The translations under genes were made by a program, and so were the position numbers. A stretch of 64,000 nucleotides of DNA from Prevotella sp. (lineage in GTDB: Bacteria > Bacteroidota > Bacteroidia > Bacteroidales > Bacteroidaceae), in contig JAFPWS010000026.1 in NCBI GenBank assembly GCA_017412705.1, forward strand, positions 62,001 through 126,000, given 5' to 3'. This document shows, one piece after another, positions 17,618 to 26,939 of the stretch. Under the pieces are notes generated by a model, which worked only from the letters and a program-made list of their open reading frames with translations, was not told the DNA's origin and ran no database searches. The first letter of the stretch is position 1; the number at the start of each line of letters is the position of its first letter.

Positions 17618-18519
17618 TTCTTTTTCTTGCTTGATATATGAATGGTCTTCGTCGTCTTGGGAGTACTAGAGGAACTGGATTTACTGGAAGCACCAGAAGA
17701 AGTGGTCTGGCCCTTGTAGTACTTCAGCGCCTCAGGCATCCAGCCCTGTATCTGCTTGATACGGGTGGCGTCCGAGGGGTGACTGCTCAGGAACTCCGAA
17801 GTCTTGTTCGAGCTCTGGGCCGCCATTCGCTGCCAGAAGTTGACAGCTACCTGAGGATCATAGCCTGCCATTGCCGCAAAGATGATGCCCAGGTGGTCGG
17901 CCTCACTCTCGTGGTTGCGAGAGTAGTGCAGGTTCTGCAAGCCCAAGCCCTGCGACAGGATGGTCTGTCCTGCTGCAATGGTATTACTGCCTGCTCCCAG
18001 CACACTGGCAAGCACCGTACCGGCCTGCAAACCATACTGCTGCTTCACCTGTGTACTGTACTGCTCGGCAGAGTGACGAGCCACGGCATGGGCTATCTCA
18101 TGTCCCATCACAATGGCCAGCGAGGCCTCATCCTGCGTGACAGGCAGCAAGCCCTCATAGACGCAGATCAGTCCACCTGGCATACACCAGGCATTGACAT
18201 TCTGGTCCTGTACCAGGTTGAACTGCCACTTGTAGTTCTGCACATCCTCAGCCATACCATTGTTCTTCAGGTAGGTCTCCACAGCTGTCGCCAACCGCTG
18301 CCCTACCCGCTTCACCATGGCCGTATTGGCGGCATTTGTCGAAGGCTTGGCAGTCTTCATATACTCACTGTACTGCTGGGTCGACAGGCTGAGCATCTCA
18401 CCGTCTGTCACCAGCAGGTTCTGCTGACGTCCCGTAATGGGCACCGTCTTCGTCGTTCCACAGCCCACCAGCACGGCAGCCAACAACGACAACAATAATC
18501 CTTTAATAGCTCTCATCAT
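17614..18519 (-). CDS. M48-family metalloprotease lipoprotein
   Basis: A 301-residue lipoprotein (signal LLLSLLAAVLVGCGTT, lipobox cysteine) with the zinc motif HEIAH in VMGHEIAHAVARHS and the third ligand in NHESEADHLG. It matches the LoiP/BepA-like M48 group that trims or quality-controls envelope proteins. The C terminus is a serine/lysine-rich low-complexity tail. It forms a two-gene unit with the downstream C1 peptidase. Confidence 0.9.
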   Translation of the reverse strand: MMRAIKGLLLSLLAAVLVGCGTTKTVPITGRQQNLLVTDGEMLSLSTQQYSEYMKTAKPSTNAANTAMVKRVGQRLATAVETYLKNNGMAEDVQNYKWQFNLVQDQNVNAWCMPGGLICVYEGLLPVTQDEASLAIVMGHEIAHAVARHSAEQYSTQVKQQYGLQAGTVLASVLGAGSNTIAAGQTILSQGLGLQNLHYSRNHESEADHLGIIFAAMAGYDPQVAVNFWQRMAAQSSNKTSEFLSSHPSDATRIKQIQGWMPEALKYYKGQTTSSGASSKSSSSSTPKTTKTIHISSKKKK

Positions 18520-18538
18520 GGTTGTATTCTTTCTTTAA

Positions 18539-19852
18539 TTATTTCTCTCCTATCCGGGTGTAAACGAATCCCATCTCTTCCAACTCCTGACGGTCATAGA
18601 TGTTACGGCCGTCGACCACCACATTGCCTGTCATCACCTTCCGGATGACGTTCCACGAAGGCATGCGGAACTGGCGCCACTCGGTCATCAGCGCAAAAAC
18701 GTCGGCACCGTCAGCAGCATCATACATATTCTTACAATAGACCACCGCATCGCCTATACGACGACGACACTCGTCCATGGCCACGGGGTCGAACACACGC
18801 ACCATGGCACCATCCTTCAGCAACTTGTCGATGACCAGCAGGGCTGGTGCCTCACGCATGTCGTCAGTCTCTGGCTTGAAGGCCAGTCCCAGCATGGCAA
18901 TGGTCTTGTCCTTCACCGAGCCTACAGCCTTGATAATCTTGTCATAGACGATTGACTTCTGACGCTCGTTCACACGTTCCACTGCCTCTATCACTTCCAT
19001 ATGATAGTCGTTGTCCAGCCCCGTATGCAGCAGGGCCTTAACGTCCTTCGGGAAACAGCTGCCGCCATAGCCACAGCCGGCATAGAGGAACTTGCTGCCT
19101 ATGCGGCTGTCAGTACCTATACCTTTGCGAACGCTGTCCACGTTAGCGCCGACTCGCTCGCACAGATTGGCAATGTCGTTCATAAACGAGATGCGGGTGG
19201 CCAGCATGGCATTGGCCGCATATTTCGTCATCTCGGCAGAGGGAATGTCCATGAAGATGACACGGAAGTTATTAATCAGGAAGGGTTTATACAGTCGCGT
19301 CATCACCTCACGGGCACGTTCCGACTCCGTACCCACCACCACACGGTCGGGCGACATGAAGTCCTTGATGGCAGCCCCCTCCTTCAGGAACTCAGGATTG
19401 CTGGCCACGTCGAAGGGAATGTCCACCCCGCGTTTGTCCAGCTCCTCCTGGATGGCAGCCTTCACCTTCTTGGCCGTACCCACGGGAACCGTCGACTTAG
19501 TCACCAGAATGGTGTACTTCTTGATGTTCTGACCGAACTGGCGGGCCACAGCCAACACGTACTTCAGGTCGGCACTGCCATCCTCGTCAGGAGGCGTGCC
19601 AACAGCAGAGAATACCACTTCCACATCGTCCAGCACCTCGGTAAGGTCTGTCGTGAAGTGCAGACGCTCATACTCCACATTCCTACGCACCAACTCCTCC
19701 AGGCCTGGCTCATAGATGGGCATCTCGCCACGCTTCAGCTTGTCTATCTTCTGTGCGTCCACATCGACACACGTCACATGGCTTCCCATCTCGGCGAAGC
19801 ACGTTCCGCTCACCAAACCTACATAACCGGTTCCTACAATTGCAATCTTCAT
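18539..19852 (-). CDS. ugd: UDP-glucose 6-dehydrogenase
   Basis: Oxidises UDP-glucose to UDP-glucuronate for capsule synthesis. The 437 residues begin with the NAD loop GTGYVGLVSGTCFAEMG and carry the catalytic cysteine in YAGCGYGGSCFPKDV. C-terminal UDP-binding domain present. Last gene of the capsule locus, so glucuronic acid or a derivative is probably in the polymer. It starts 14 bases after the priming transferase gene. Confidence 0.94.
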   Translation of the reverse strand: MKIAIVGTGYVGLVSGTCFAEMGSHVTCVDVDAQKIDKLKRGEMPIYEPGLEELVRRNVEYERLHFTTDLTEVLDDVEVVFSAVGTPPDEDGSADLKYVLAVARQFGQNIKKYTILVTKSTVPVGTAKKVKAAIQEELDKRGVDIPFDVASNPEFLKEGAAIKDFMSPDRVVVGTESERAREVMTRLYKPFLINNFRVIFMDIPSAEMTKYAANAMLATRISFMNDIANLCERVGANVDSVRKGIGTDSRIGSKFLYAGCGYGGSCFPKDVKALLHTGLDNDYHMEVIEAVERVNERQKSIVYDKIIKAVGSVKDKTIAMLGLAFKPETDDMREAPALLVIDKLLKDGAMVRVFDPVAMDECRRRIGDAVVYCKNMYDAADGADVFALMTEWRQFRMPSWNVIRKVMTGNVVVDGRNIYDRQELEEMGFVYTRIGEK

Positions 19853-19866
19853 ATATTCTTGTTTTA

Positions 19867-21288
19867 TTAATATGCGTTCTTATCTGGGATAATCATACTC
19901 TTTACCGTCATCCAGATGATGCGGATGTCCAGCCAAATGCTCCAGTGCTCAATGTACCAGATGTCGCGCTTCACACGCCCCTCCATCTGCCACAACTCCT
20001 TCGTCTCACCACGGTATCCCGTCACCTGGGCCCAGCCTGTAACACCTGGCTTCACAAAGTGGCGCACCATGTATTTATCTATCAGCTGCGAGTACTGCTC
20101 CGTATGGGCCAGCATGTGCGGTCGTGGGCCTACGATGGACATATCGCCCATCAGCACATTCCAGAACTGGGGCAGCTCGTCGATGTTCGCCTTGCGCATA
20201 AAGTTGCCGAACGGATACTTCCGCGGGTCGTCTTTCGTTGCCTGCAGACGGTCAGCATCGGCATTCACATGCATCGAACGGAACTTCAGCATGTTGAAGT
20301 CCTTGCCGTCCAGTCCCGTACGTACCTGCTTGAAAAACAGCGGTCCAGGGCTCTGTATCTTGATAATCAGCCAAATAATTGGCAGGAATGGTAATATCAG
20401 CAGTAGAGCCAATATAGCCAATACGATGTCAAACAATCGTTTAATCAGCATATTCAATGGACTATCCAGAGGGCTCTCATAAGTTGTAAACACTTCCATA
20501 TCGTCTAACAACTCACGCTTTAGATCAATACCTAGCACCTCTACAGACATCGGTACAAAATAGAAGCGTACCACGTTACGATTACAGAAACTTGATATCT
20601 TTCGAACAATATCATGTTCTCTACGTGAAATACACACATAGAGTTCATCACCTATACTCATATTCTTAGGCTTTTCCATCTTCTCTATTCCACCCAGAAG
20701 CTCTTGCATAGAACCAAGTCGGATAAGCTTAATATTTTTAGGCATGTTTTCCATTTCTTCATCTGCATAATAGCCTAGGATCTCATAACCTTTTGAGGCA
20801 TCATCATACAGACGATGATAGATATTTAATAATTCTGGATCGGAGCCAACAAATGTCACATATCGAATGTTTCCACCTGCTTGACGAAATGATTTAACGG
20901 TAAACCTTTCAATAGCCCTTGATATTAAAATGCAAAAGAAGAACAAAAGACAGAAAAGAGACTGGAACCTTCCTCCAATAAAATCCAAACTTAAGGATTT
21001 CATAAAAAAGAAAGCAAAAAAAGACTGTGTTAGAGCAAGACGTATAACACGTTTAAGAATATCTCCAACAGAGATAACACGTTTCTGGATAATAGGCGAA
21101 AAGAAATATTCGGCTATTATCAGAGCTATATTGCTTAGCAACAGTAATGTACGAACCTTACTCGGAGTCCAATACTGAAACCAAGGATGGAATTCTGTCA
21201 ATAAAAACAATAGTGTATTGAGTATGATAATATCAATCACTATGATCATATACATGATAATACTATTTGTTCGTGTATTATTACGCAT
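19867..21288 (-). CDS. Polyprenyl glycosylphosphotransferase (priming enzyme)
   Basis: Transfers a sugar-1-phosphate to undecaprenyl phosphate, the first step in building the repeat unit. The 473 residues have four to five N-terminal membrane helices, a CoA-binding-like middle domain and a C-terminal bacterial sugar transferase domain (KRLFDIVLAILALLL, then SPGPLFFKQVRTG and MLKFRSMH). The substrate is probably UDP-glucose or galactose as in the CpsE/WbaP group; this is inferred from domain layout only. Confidence 0.92.
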   Translation of the reverse strand: MRNNTRTNSIIMYMIIVIDIIILNTLLFLLTEFHPWFQYWTPSKVRTLLLLSNIALIIAEYFFSPIIQKRVISVGDILKRVIRLALTQSFFAFFFMKSLSLDFIGGRFQSLFCLLFFFCILISRAIERFTVKSFRQAGGNIRYVTFVGSDPELLNIYHRLYDDASKGYEILGYYADEEMENMPKNIKLIRLGSMQELLGGIEKMEKPKNMSIGDELYVCISRREHDIVRKISSFCNRNVVRFYFVPMSVEVLGIDLKRELLDDMEVFTTYESPLDSPLNMLIKRLFDIVLAILALLLILPFLPIIWLIIKIQSPGPLFFKQVRTGLDGKDFNMLKFRSMHVNADADRLQATKDDPRKYPFGNFMRKANIDELPQFWNVLMGDMSIVGPRPHMLAHTEQYSQLIDKYMVRHFVKPGVTGWAQVTGYRGETKELWQMEGRVKRDIWYIEHWSIWLDIRIIWMTVKSMIIPDKNAY

Positions 21289-21297
21289 AATTATATC

Positions 21298-22389
21298 TTA
21301 AGAATTACACATTCTCCAGAAAAAATGGTACGTTCTAAAGAGAGGTTCTGACAAAGCCTCTGCCGGATATTCCCTCACCAGCTGCAAACTCCGCCAGTTT
21401 TTAAGCATATATTTGGTTGCAGTACCATGATTTGTCAATCCTGAATGCTGGCCGAAATTACCACCTTTCAGAATCTCATACATCAGGGTCTTGCCACGCT
21501 TTTCGTCAACAGGAACTAACAGACAGTCATCTTCAAGCCCAAATACCTGTTGCTGTATATACATCACAGCTCCGGCAAATTTCTTCAATCCAAGATAGGT
21601 GAGCTGTTTTTCCATACTTTTCCTGTCACCAGCGTTCAGAGCTTTCAGCACATAGTAATAGTCCATCATCTGCCTAAGTCCGATGCCCTCATCAAAGAAG
21701 TGGTGCATCATATGGCTCAGTTGGAAAACCACATTGAACTCTACTGTAGGAACAGGTATTTTACCCACACCGCCGGGTAGATCTATGTGGTGGGCACATT
21801 GTTCATCTTGCCGCTCCGAATAAAACCGTTGCAATCTTTTGTTGTACATCGGATTATTCATAATGCCAGGCATATAATGAGCCTCGACAAGAGTCGTCCC
21901 CATGCGGAACTCTGCATGATAATAGCGGATTTCCGGCGATTTGGAGATTTTCCTCACATAGTCATTCACGGCTTGTCTAACCGCATTCAAAGTCGTCTCC
22001 CCCTTCTGAGGCTTCATCCATATATCTATATCTCCCAGCGTTCGCAATGACGGTATAGGGTACATCTGGGCATTACCCTGCCCCTTTAATATGCAGCAAA
22101 GGAAACCATCCTGTTGAAATTGCGCCGCAATCTCTACAGCCCTGGCATTCAGTTGCTGATTTTTCTTCTTCAACTTATCCGTCTTCATATACCACTTCAT
22201 CAGCAGTGGTTTCGGTGGCTTTTGTTCTCCTGCCATCTTCTCTATCCCATGGAACATGACGCCCACAATAGCTTGCTTCACAGCAAAGTCATACAGCTGT
22301 TCCCAATCCAACTCTTCAGCAGGATGGAACCGTTCCACAGTATCGTCCATGGAGAATCGGACGAAATCGAATATCGTAGAAATCTGCAT
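21298..22389 (-). CDS. Nucleotidyltransferase-family protein (NTP_transf_5)
   Basis: A 363-residue protein with the nucleotidyltransferase core LRTLGDIDIWM, where the two aspartates would bind metal. Members of this family are common in Bacteroidetes capsule loci, but their substrate is unknown. It sits between the priming transferase and the sugar epimerase genes. Confidence 0.78.
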   Translation of the reverse strand: MQISTIFDFVRFSMDDTVERFHPAEELDWEQLYDFAVKQAIVGVMFHGIEKMAGEQKPPKPLLMKWYMKTDKLKKKNQQLNARAVEIAAQFQQDGFLCCILKGQGNAQMYPIPSLRTLGDIDIWMKPQKGETTLNAVRQAVNDYVRKISKSPEIRYYHAEFRMGTTLVEAHYMPGIMNNPMYNKRLQRFYSERQDEQCAHHIDLPGGVGKIPVPTVEFNVVFQLSHMMHHFFDEGIGLRQMMDYYYVLKALNAGDRKSMEKQLTYLGLKKFAGAVMYIQQQVFGLEDDCLLVPVDEKRGKTLMYEILKGGNFGQHSGLTNHGTATKYMLKNWRSLQLVREYPAEALSEPLFRTYHFFWRMCNS

Positions 22390-22482
22390 TTATAACTTAT
22401 GTGTCTTGTACAACCTTGCAAAGTTACTGCATTTTTTCGACTTTGCGAAACAAAAGCGGATTAATTTTCTTTGCCATTTATT

Positions 22483-23553
22483 TTAACTCCTCAAAATCTC
22501 TATCGTTCTACTGATTCCTTCCTTGATGTTATACTGTGCCTTCCATCCCAAGGCTTGGAGTTTCTTGCTTTCAAGCCTGGCCTTGGTGGCTTTGCTATAG
22601 CCGGCACTCTCCACAGCATCAGGAATCTCAAAGACAACCTTTCGTCCTACAGTACCAGCAATGGTGCCTGCCAGGTCCTTTAACATCACATCTGAGGCAT
22701 CGTCCGCAATATTGTAAGCCTCGCCATTCTCGCCTAACAGCAAGACATAAAGCAAGCCACTGACAGCGTCAGCCATATATGTATAGGAATAATACTGCGT
22801 ACCCTCGCTTTTCAGAACAATATCCTCGCCAGCAATAGCCTTGCGAATGAACTGCGATATGGCCTTTGTATCACTCATCAGCATGGTTGGACCATAGGAA
22901 CGGGTCAGACGGGGAATCACGATATCCATGCCTCGCTGTTTGATATATGCCTGACACAAAGCCTCACCACACCGTTTACTCTCCGGGTAGCCGGCACGCA
23001 TCGTGTTACAGTCAATATAGCCACAATACCGCTCATCGAATTTCTCCGCATCGCCACGGTTCTCGCCATACACCTCATTCGATGACGCAAAAGCACAACG
23101 TTTGGCATGATGGGCGTATGCAAAATCAAGCATATTCTGAGTACCGATAATGTTCGTGGTAATAGTGCCTATCGGGTCTGTTGCATAAGCTACCGGATGT
23201 GTATTGCTGGCAAGATGCAGCACATAGTCTATGGTACCAATATCGTCTCTTACAAACGGCAGGTTAATATCATAAGGTATGAACAGGAACCATTCCGTGT
23301 CATAACAATAGCCAAATCGCGCCTTGGCCTTTTCCTCACTCCTGCCAAGGGCATAGACCCTACACTTTATTTCCTGGGTTTGATTCAGATACATGATGAC
23401 ATCTATCAAGAAGCTGCCTATGAGCCCTGTCGCGCCAGAAACCAGCACAGAACTATTCTTCAGCTTCTCCCAAGGCAACGACAACGCCGCCACTCTTCTT
23501 ATATCCTCTTGATAGAGCAAGTTATCTATTAAATTCATAGTTACTTCAGCCAA
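22483..23553 (-). CDS. NAD-dependent epimerase/dehydratase
   Basis: Extended short-chain dehydrogenase of 356 residues: Rossmann motif SGATGLIGSFLI near residue 37 and catalytic YPESK. It likely modifies a nucleotide sugar. Its start overlaps the end of the cytidylyltransferase gene by 13 bases, which suggests that it acts on a CDP-activated sugar or alditol made by that enzyme. Confidence 0.88.
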   Translation of the reverse strand: MAEVTMNLIDNLLYQEDIRRVAALSLPWEKLKNSSVLVSGATGLIGSFLIDVIMYLNQTQEIKCRVYALGRSEEKAKARFGYCYDTEWFLFIPYDINLPFVRDDIGTIDYVLHLASNTHPVAYATDPIGTITTNIIGTQNMLDFAYAHHAKRCAFASSNEVYGENRGDAEKFDERYCGYIDCNTMRAGYPESKRCGEALCQAYIKQRGMDIVIPRLTRSYGPTMLMSDTKAISQFIRKAIAGEDIVLKSEGTQYYSYTYMADAVSGLLYVLLLGENGEAYNIADDASDVMLKDLAGTIAGTVGRKVVFEIPDAVESAGYSKATKARLESKKLQALGWKAQYNIKEGISRTIEILRS

Positions 23554-24263
23554 TTATCCTTATCTTTTTTCAGATATCCCTTGAACATCTCCAGATCATC
23601 CTTAGTCGTGAGCTTGATGTTCTTGTCCGATCCTGCTGCAAAATGCAACGTCTCACCCAGCTCAACCATCATCGTATTGGTATAGGCCGAGCCATAGATG
23701 CCTATCCCTTTCTCAAAAGCCTCATGATAGGCCCATGCCAACTTGTCAAAGTTATAGGCCTGAGGGGTTGACACACGACGCAGGGTCTCACGAGGAATAT
23801 ACTGTTTTGTCGTCGTCTCATCCTCGGAATTGACCACAAAGATCTGTTCGTTGTAAGGCAGAGAGGTCACGGCATTACCATACACCTGGGCTTTCATGAT
23901 TACGTCAGTCAACACCGACTCGTCCACCAACGGGCGAATACCATCATGGATGATGACAATGTCACCATCACCGACCTTTCCTTCCAGGTTAAACACCCCG
24001 TTACGGATGCTCTCCTGACCGGTATTTCCACCACCGACCACCCATTTCAGCTTTGTAATGTTGAACTGGTGGGCATATGCCCACAGCACCTCATGCCATC
24101 CGTCAATACACACCACTTCAATGGCATCAATCTGCGGATGCCGCTGGAAGCCTTCAAGTGTATAGATAATGACAGGCTTGTCATATACGTTAATAAACTG
24201 TTTGGGAATATCCTGTCCCATGCGGTTCCCTGAACCGCCAGCTATAATTAGTCCTATATTCAT
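23541..24263 (-). CDS. IspD/TarI-like cytidylyltransferase
   Basis: A 240-residue CTP-dependent transferase with the nucleotide loop IIAGGSGNRMGQDIPKQF and HDGIRPLVDES. It could be IspD, but the capsule setting and overlap with an epimerase gene make a TarI-like CDP-ribitol or CDP-sugar synthase more likely. An IspD elsewhere in the genome would support this. Confidence 0.82.
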   Translation of the reverse strand: MNIGLIIAGGSGNRMGQDIPKQFINVYDKPVIIYTLEGFQRHPQIDAIEVVCIDGWHEVLWAYAHQFNITKLKWVVGGGNTGQESIRNGVFNLEGKVGDGDIVIIHDGIRPLVDESVLTDVIMKAQVYGNAVTSLPYNEQIFVVNSEDETTTKQYIPRETLRRVSTPQAYNFDKLAWAYHEAFEKGIGIYGSAYTNTMMVELGETLHFAAGSDKNIKLTTKDDLEMFKGYLKKDKDNWLK

Positions 24264-24571
24264 AATTATCTTATCTATGTTTTCTATCTTTAAACACTAT
24301 TCCACCCGTGTTCGTATTATCTCCATGCGCTCTGTCAAAACATTTCATAAAATCTTCCATTTTCTATAATATATTGATTCACAATCAGTTGGAAAAACTC
24401 TGAGTTTCTCGGCAGCAAAAGGGTAATCATGTGCCACATAAAGGACAGTTTGTCGGTAGGAAAGTACCCTTTTCATGCCGAGTAACTTCAGCCCACACTC
24501 CCGAGGATGTCAATTGTAAATAAAACGTCATTCCCGACAAAGACTCTTATGACCAAGTTTCTCCAGACAGA
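24264..24571. other. Gene-poor gap inside the capsule locus
   Basis: This 308-base gap between two sugar-enzyme genes contains no full gene. Two short overlapping minus-strand frames occur (43 codons at 24345-24476 and 29 codons at 24271-24360). No terminator or promoter was clear. Confidence 0.6.
24345..24476 (-). pseudogene. Possible decayed capsule gene fragment
   Basis: A 43-codon frame (MKRVLSYRQTVLYVAHDYPF, then AAEKLRVFPTDCES and a stop) overlaps, in another frame, a 29-codon stretch (MEDFMKCFDRAHGDNTNTGG) that stops 8 bases before the cytidylyltransferase start. Residue composition looks protein-like in both. Together they suggest a frameshifted remnant of a larger gene, but the family is not recognised and chance cannot be excluded. 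Confidence 0.35.
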
Positions 24572-25585
24572 CTACTCCAAGCACTTGTTGTCGTTGTCCT
24601 TATACCAATCAGCGATGGCTTCTTCAAAGGTATACTTGAAGTTATAGCCACTGTTGGCCATCTTCTTACCACAAATATTAGTGGAAATCTGCAGTTTCTT
24701 GACACGTGCCGGACAGATACCCATCGGACTACCGAGCATTTTCGCACATGTTGCAGCAGGCATAATGATAGCATTGGGGATGTATGGTACTCTTTGCGTC
24801 AAGCCCGTCACCTTCTTCAAAGCTGTCACAATCTGCTCAATGGTGTATGCAGGCTCGAAGGTGCAGTTATAAATATCGAATGGCGTTTTACGCTGCTCCA
24901 CATTCCACAGAATAAATCTCACAAGTTCTTTGACATATACGCAAGCCTTAATGGTATCCTTACGTCCTGGATAGGCAAAAGTATGCTTACGGATTCCCCA
25001 ATACAACCGGCTGAAGTTGCCATTCTCGCCCTTGCCAAACACAACTCCAGGACGGACAATTGTCAACTGGCGGTCATCCTCACCATTTAGCCAAGCTATA
25101 TGTATTTTTTCAGCTACTAACTTTGAAATACCATAGGGAGTATTAGGTGTTGGCAGAGTTTTTTCCTCCTTCAGCTGTTCAGAAGCACCGTATGGAGCAA
25201 TTGACGAAGTAAAAACCATCTTCCTGATGCCATACTTTTCTGCGAACTCACACACATGCTCTGCCCCACGGATATTCGTCTCAAAATACTCGATGTCCTC
25301 ATGCCCTGGCGTACGGTGGACTGCAGCAAAGTTGAAGATAACATCATCAGGTGTCGGGGTGAATGGCAAATCGCCTATAGGCTTCCTCACATCACACTCC
25401 ACATAAGCAGACCCCAGTGTTTCACCCTCACGAACTGCAGGCTTATAGTTCTTCACCACGGGATTGGGAGTCCCTGGCTTTACAATATCCAAATTCCAAA
25501 CCTTGGCATCAGGATGCTGTTCTAATATCAAATTCGTCAGATGTGTACCTATAAACCCTGTACCACCTGTGATAATATAGTTCAT
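24572..25585 (-). CDS. NAD-dependent epimerase/dehydratase
   Basis: Extended SDR enzyme of 337 residues: TGGTGFIGTHL at the N terminus and catalytic YGISK. Related to nucleotide-sugar 4-epimerases/reductases; the substrate is unknown. The ATG overlaps the stop of the upstream glycosyltransferase by 4 bases. Confidence 0.87.
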   Translation of the reverse strand: MNYIITGGTGFIGTHLTNLILEQHPDAKVWNLDIVKPGTPNPVVKNYKPAVREGETLGSAYVECDVRKPIGDLPFTPTPDDVIFNFAAVHRTPGHEDIEYFETNIRGAEHVCEFAEKYGIRKMVFTSSIAPYGASEQLKEEKTLPTPNTPYGISKLVAEKIHIAWLNGEDDRQLTIVRPGVVFGKGENGNFSRLYWGIRKHTFAYPGRKDTIKACVYVKELVRFILWNVEQRKTPFDIYNCTFEPAYTIEQIVTALKKVTGLTQRVPYIPNAIIMPAATCAKMLGSPMGICPARVKKLQISTNICGKKMANSGYNFKYTFEEAIADWYKDNDNKCLE

Positions 25586-26697
25586 GACTTAAATTCCTTA
25601 TATTTCTGTTCCACAAACTCCTTGATTTCTTTCTTAAATCGTTCTTCAGAAAAGCCCTCAGCCCATTTACGACACTCAATTGGAGAAAACGGTTGCTGCC
25701 CCATGGCCTCAAATTCTTTGACAGACTTAATAATAGCTTGGACGGTTTGCTCTTTAAAGAACAGTCCGGTTTTTCCGCCACACACTGTTTCAAGAGAGCC
25801 TCCATGGCCATAAGCTATTACAGGAGTACCACACGACTGTGCCTCTATTGGTATCATGCCAAAGTCTTCATCGGCAGCAAAGACAAACGCTTTTGCATGT
25901 TGCATCTTTTCCTTCAGCACATCAAAAGGCTGATAACCCATGACGCTAACATTGGACCCTGCTAATTTTCGATATGCCTCCAAGTTTGGTCCACCGCCAA
26001 TTACAATGAGATTTTTGTCGGGCATTTGATTAAATGCCTCTATGACCGTATCAATCTTCTTATATGCAACCAATCGACTACTCGTTAGATAATAATCCTG
26101 TTTATCTTCGCATAGTTCAAAGTTGGAGATATCAATATTGGGATGAATCGTAGTTGACTCACGACGATATGTTTCTTTGATTCTTCTTCCTACATAGTCA
26201 GAATTACTAATAAAATGATCAACCCTGAAACTACTCAGCATATCCCACTTCCTGATACGATGCAACAAGTATCGTACCAACCAGCTTTTAATTCCCTTTG
26301 TGAGATTGGACTCTTCCAAATACTCATTATACATATCCCATACATATCGTATTGGAGAGTGACAGTAACTGATATGCAACTGATCTTCCTTGGTCAGCAC
26401 TCCTTTTGCTACACAATGAGAGGAAGAAATAATCACGTCATAACCTCGCAAATCAAATTGTTCTACAGCAAAAGGAAACAGCGGAAGATAAGCCCTATGC
26501 TTTTTTGTTCCCAAAGGCATTTTCTGGATAAAGGACGTATGCACTTTATTCCATGGAATTCCCAATTCATCGCATATTTCTTTTTTGGCTACCAGTGTAT
26601 AGATATCCGCATCTGGAAATACATCCAATATAGCCTTGGTAACTTTATCAGAACCACCGACCGTTACTAACCATTCTTGTATTATTGCAACTTTCAT
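25582..26697 (-). CDS. Glycosyltransferase family 4
   Basis: A 371-residue retaining GT-B glycosyltransferase. The C-terminal donor-binding half carries IPIEAQSCGTPVIAYGHGGS, the standard EX7E-type region; GGPNLEAYRKLA is the second Rossmann domain. It adds one sugar of the repeat unit at the cytoplasmic face of the membrane. Confidence 0.9.
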   Translation of the reverse strand: MKVAIIQEWLVTVGGSDKVTKAILDVFPDADIYTLVAKKEICDELGIPWNKVHTSFIQKMPLGTKKHRAYLPLFPFAVEQFDLRGYDVIISSSHCVAKGVLTKEDQLHISYCHSPIRYVWDMYNEYLEESNLTKGIKSWLVRYLLHRIRKWDMLSSFRVDHFISNSDYVGRRIKETYRRESTTIHPNIDISNFELCEDKQDYYLTSSRLVAYKKIDTVIEAFNQMPDKNLIVIGGGPNLEAYRKLAGSNVSVMGYQPFDVLKEKMQHAKAFVFAADEDFGMIPIEAQSCGTPVIAYGHGGSLETVCGGKTGLFFKEQTVQAIIKSVKEFEAMGQQPFSPIECRKWAEGFSEERFKKEIKEFVEQKYKEFKS

Positions 26698-26735
26698 AAC
26701 AGAATTTGAAATCTAACATATGAACGTACTCCGAT

Positions 26736-26939
26736 TTATCGAGCATTACCGTTAACAAACTTTTTGAAAATTTTCTGATTGTACTTTACGTAACCTGACA
26801 GAATCAAGCGACCGACCTTCTTTCCCTGTATCTAGCCAAGAGTATAATTGCATAAAATCATTGACCTGTAGTCATCATTATCATTCATCATGCGAGGCAT
26901 GTTACATCTCATTCTACCATTCTCTATAGGAAGATCACT
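26736..26939 (-). pseudogene. Decayed gene remnant between glycosyltransferase genes
   Basis: One reading frame spans nearly the whole gap: residues around NMPRMMNDNDDYRSMILCN, an in-frame TAG, then IQGKKVGRLILSGYVKYNQK and a further 14 residues to a TAA at 26736-26738. The frame is the same as that of the upstream glycosyltransferase past its stop. The composition looks like the C-terminal part of a transferase, so this is probably an eroded gene; the family cannot be named. Confidence 0.45.
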
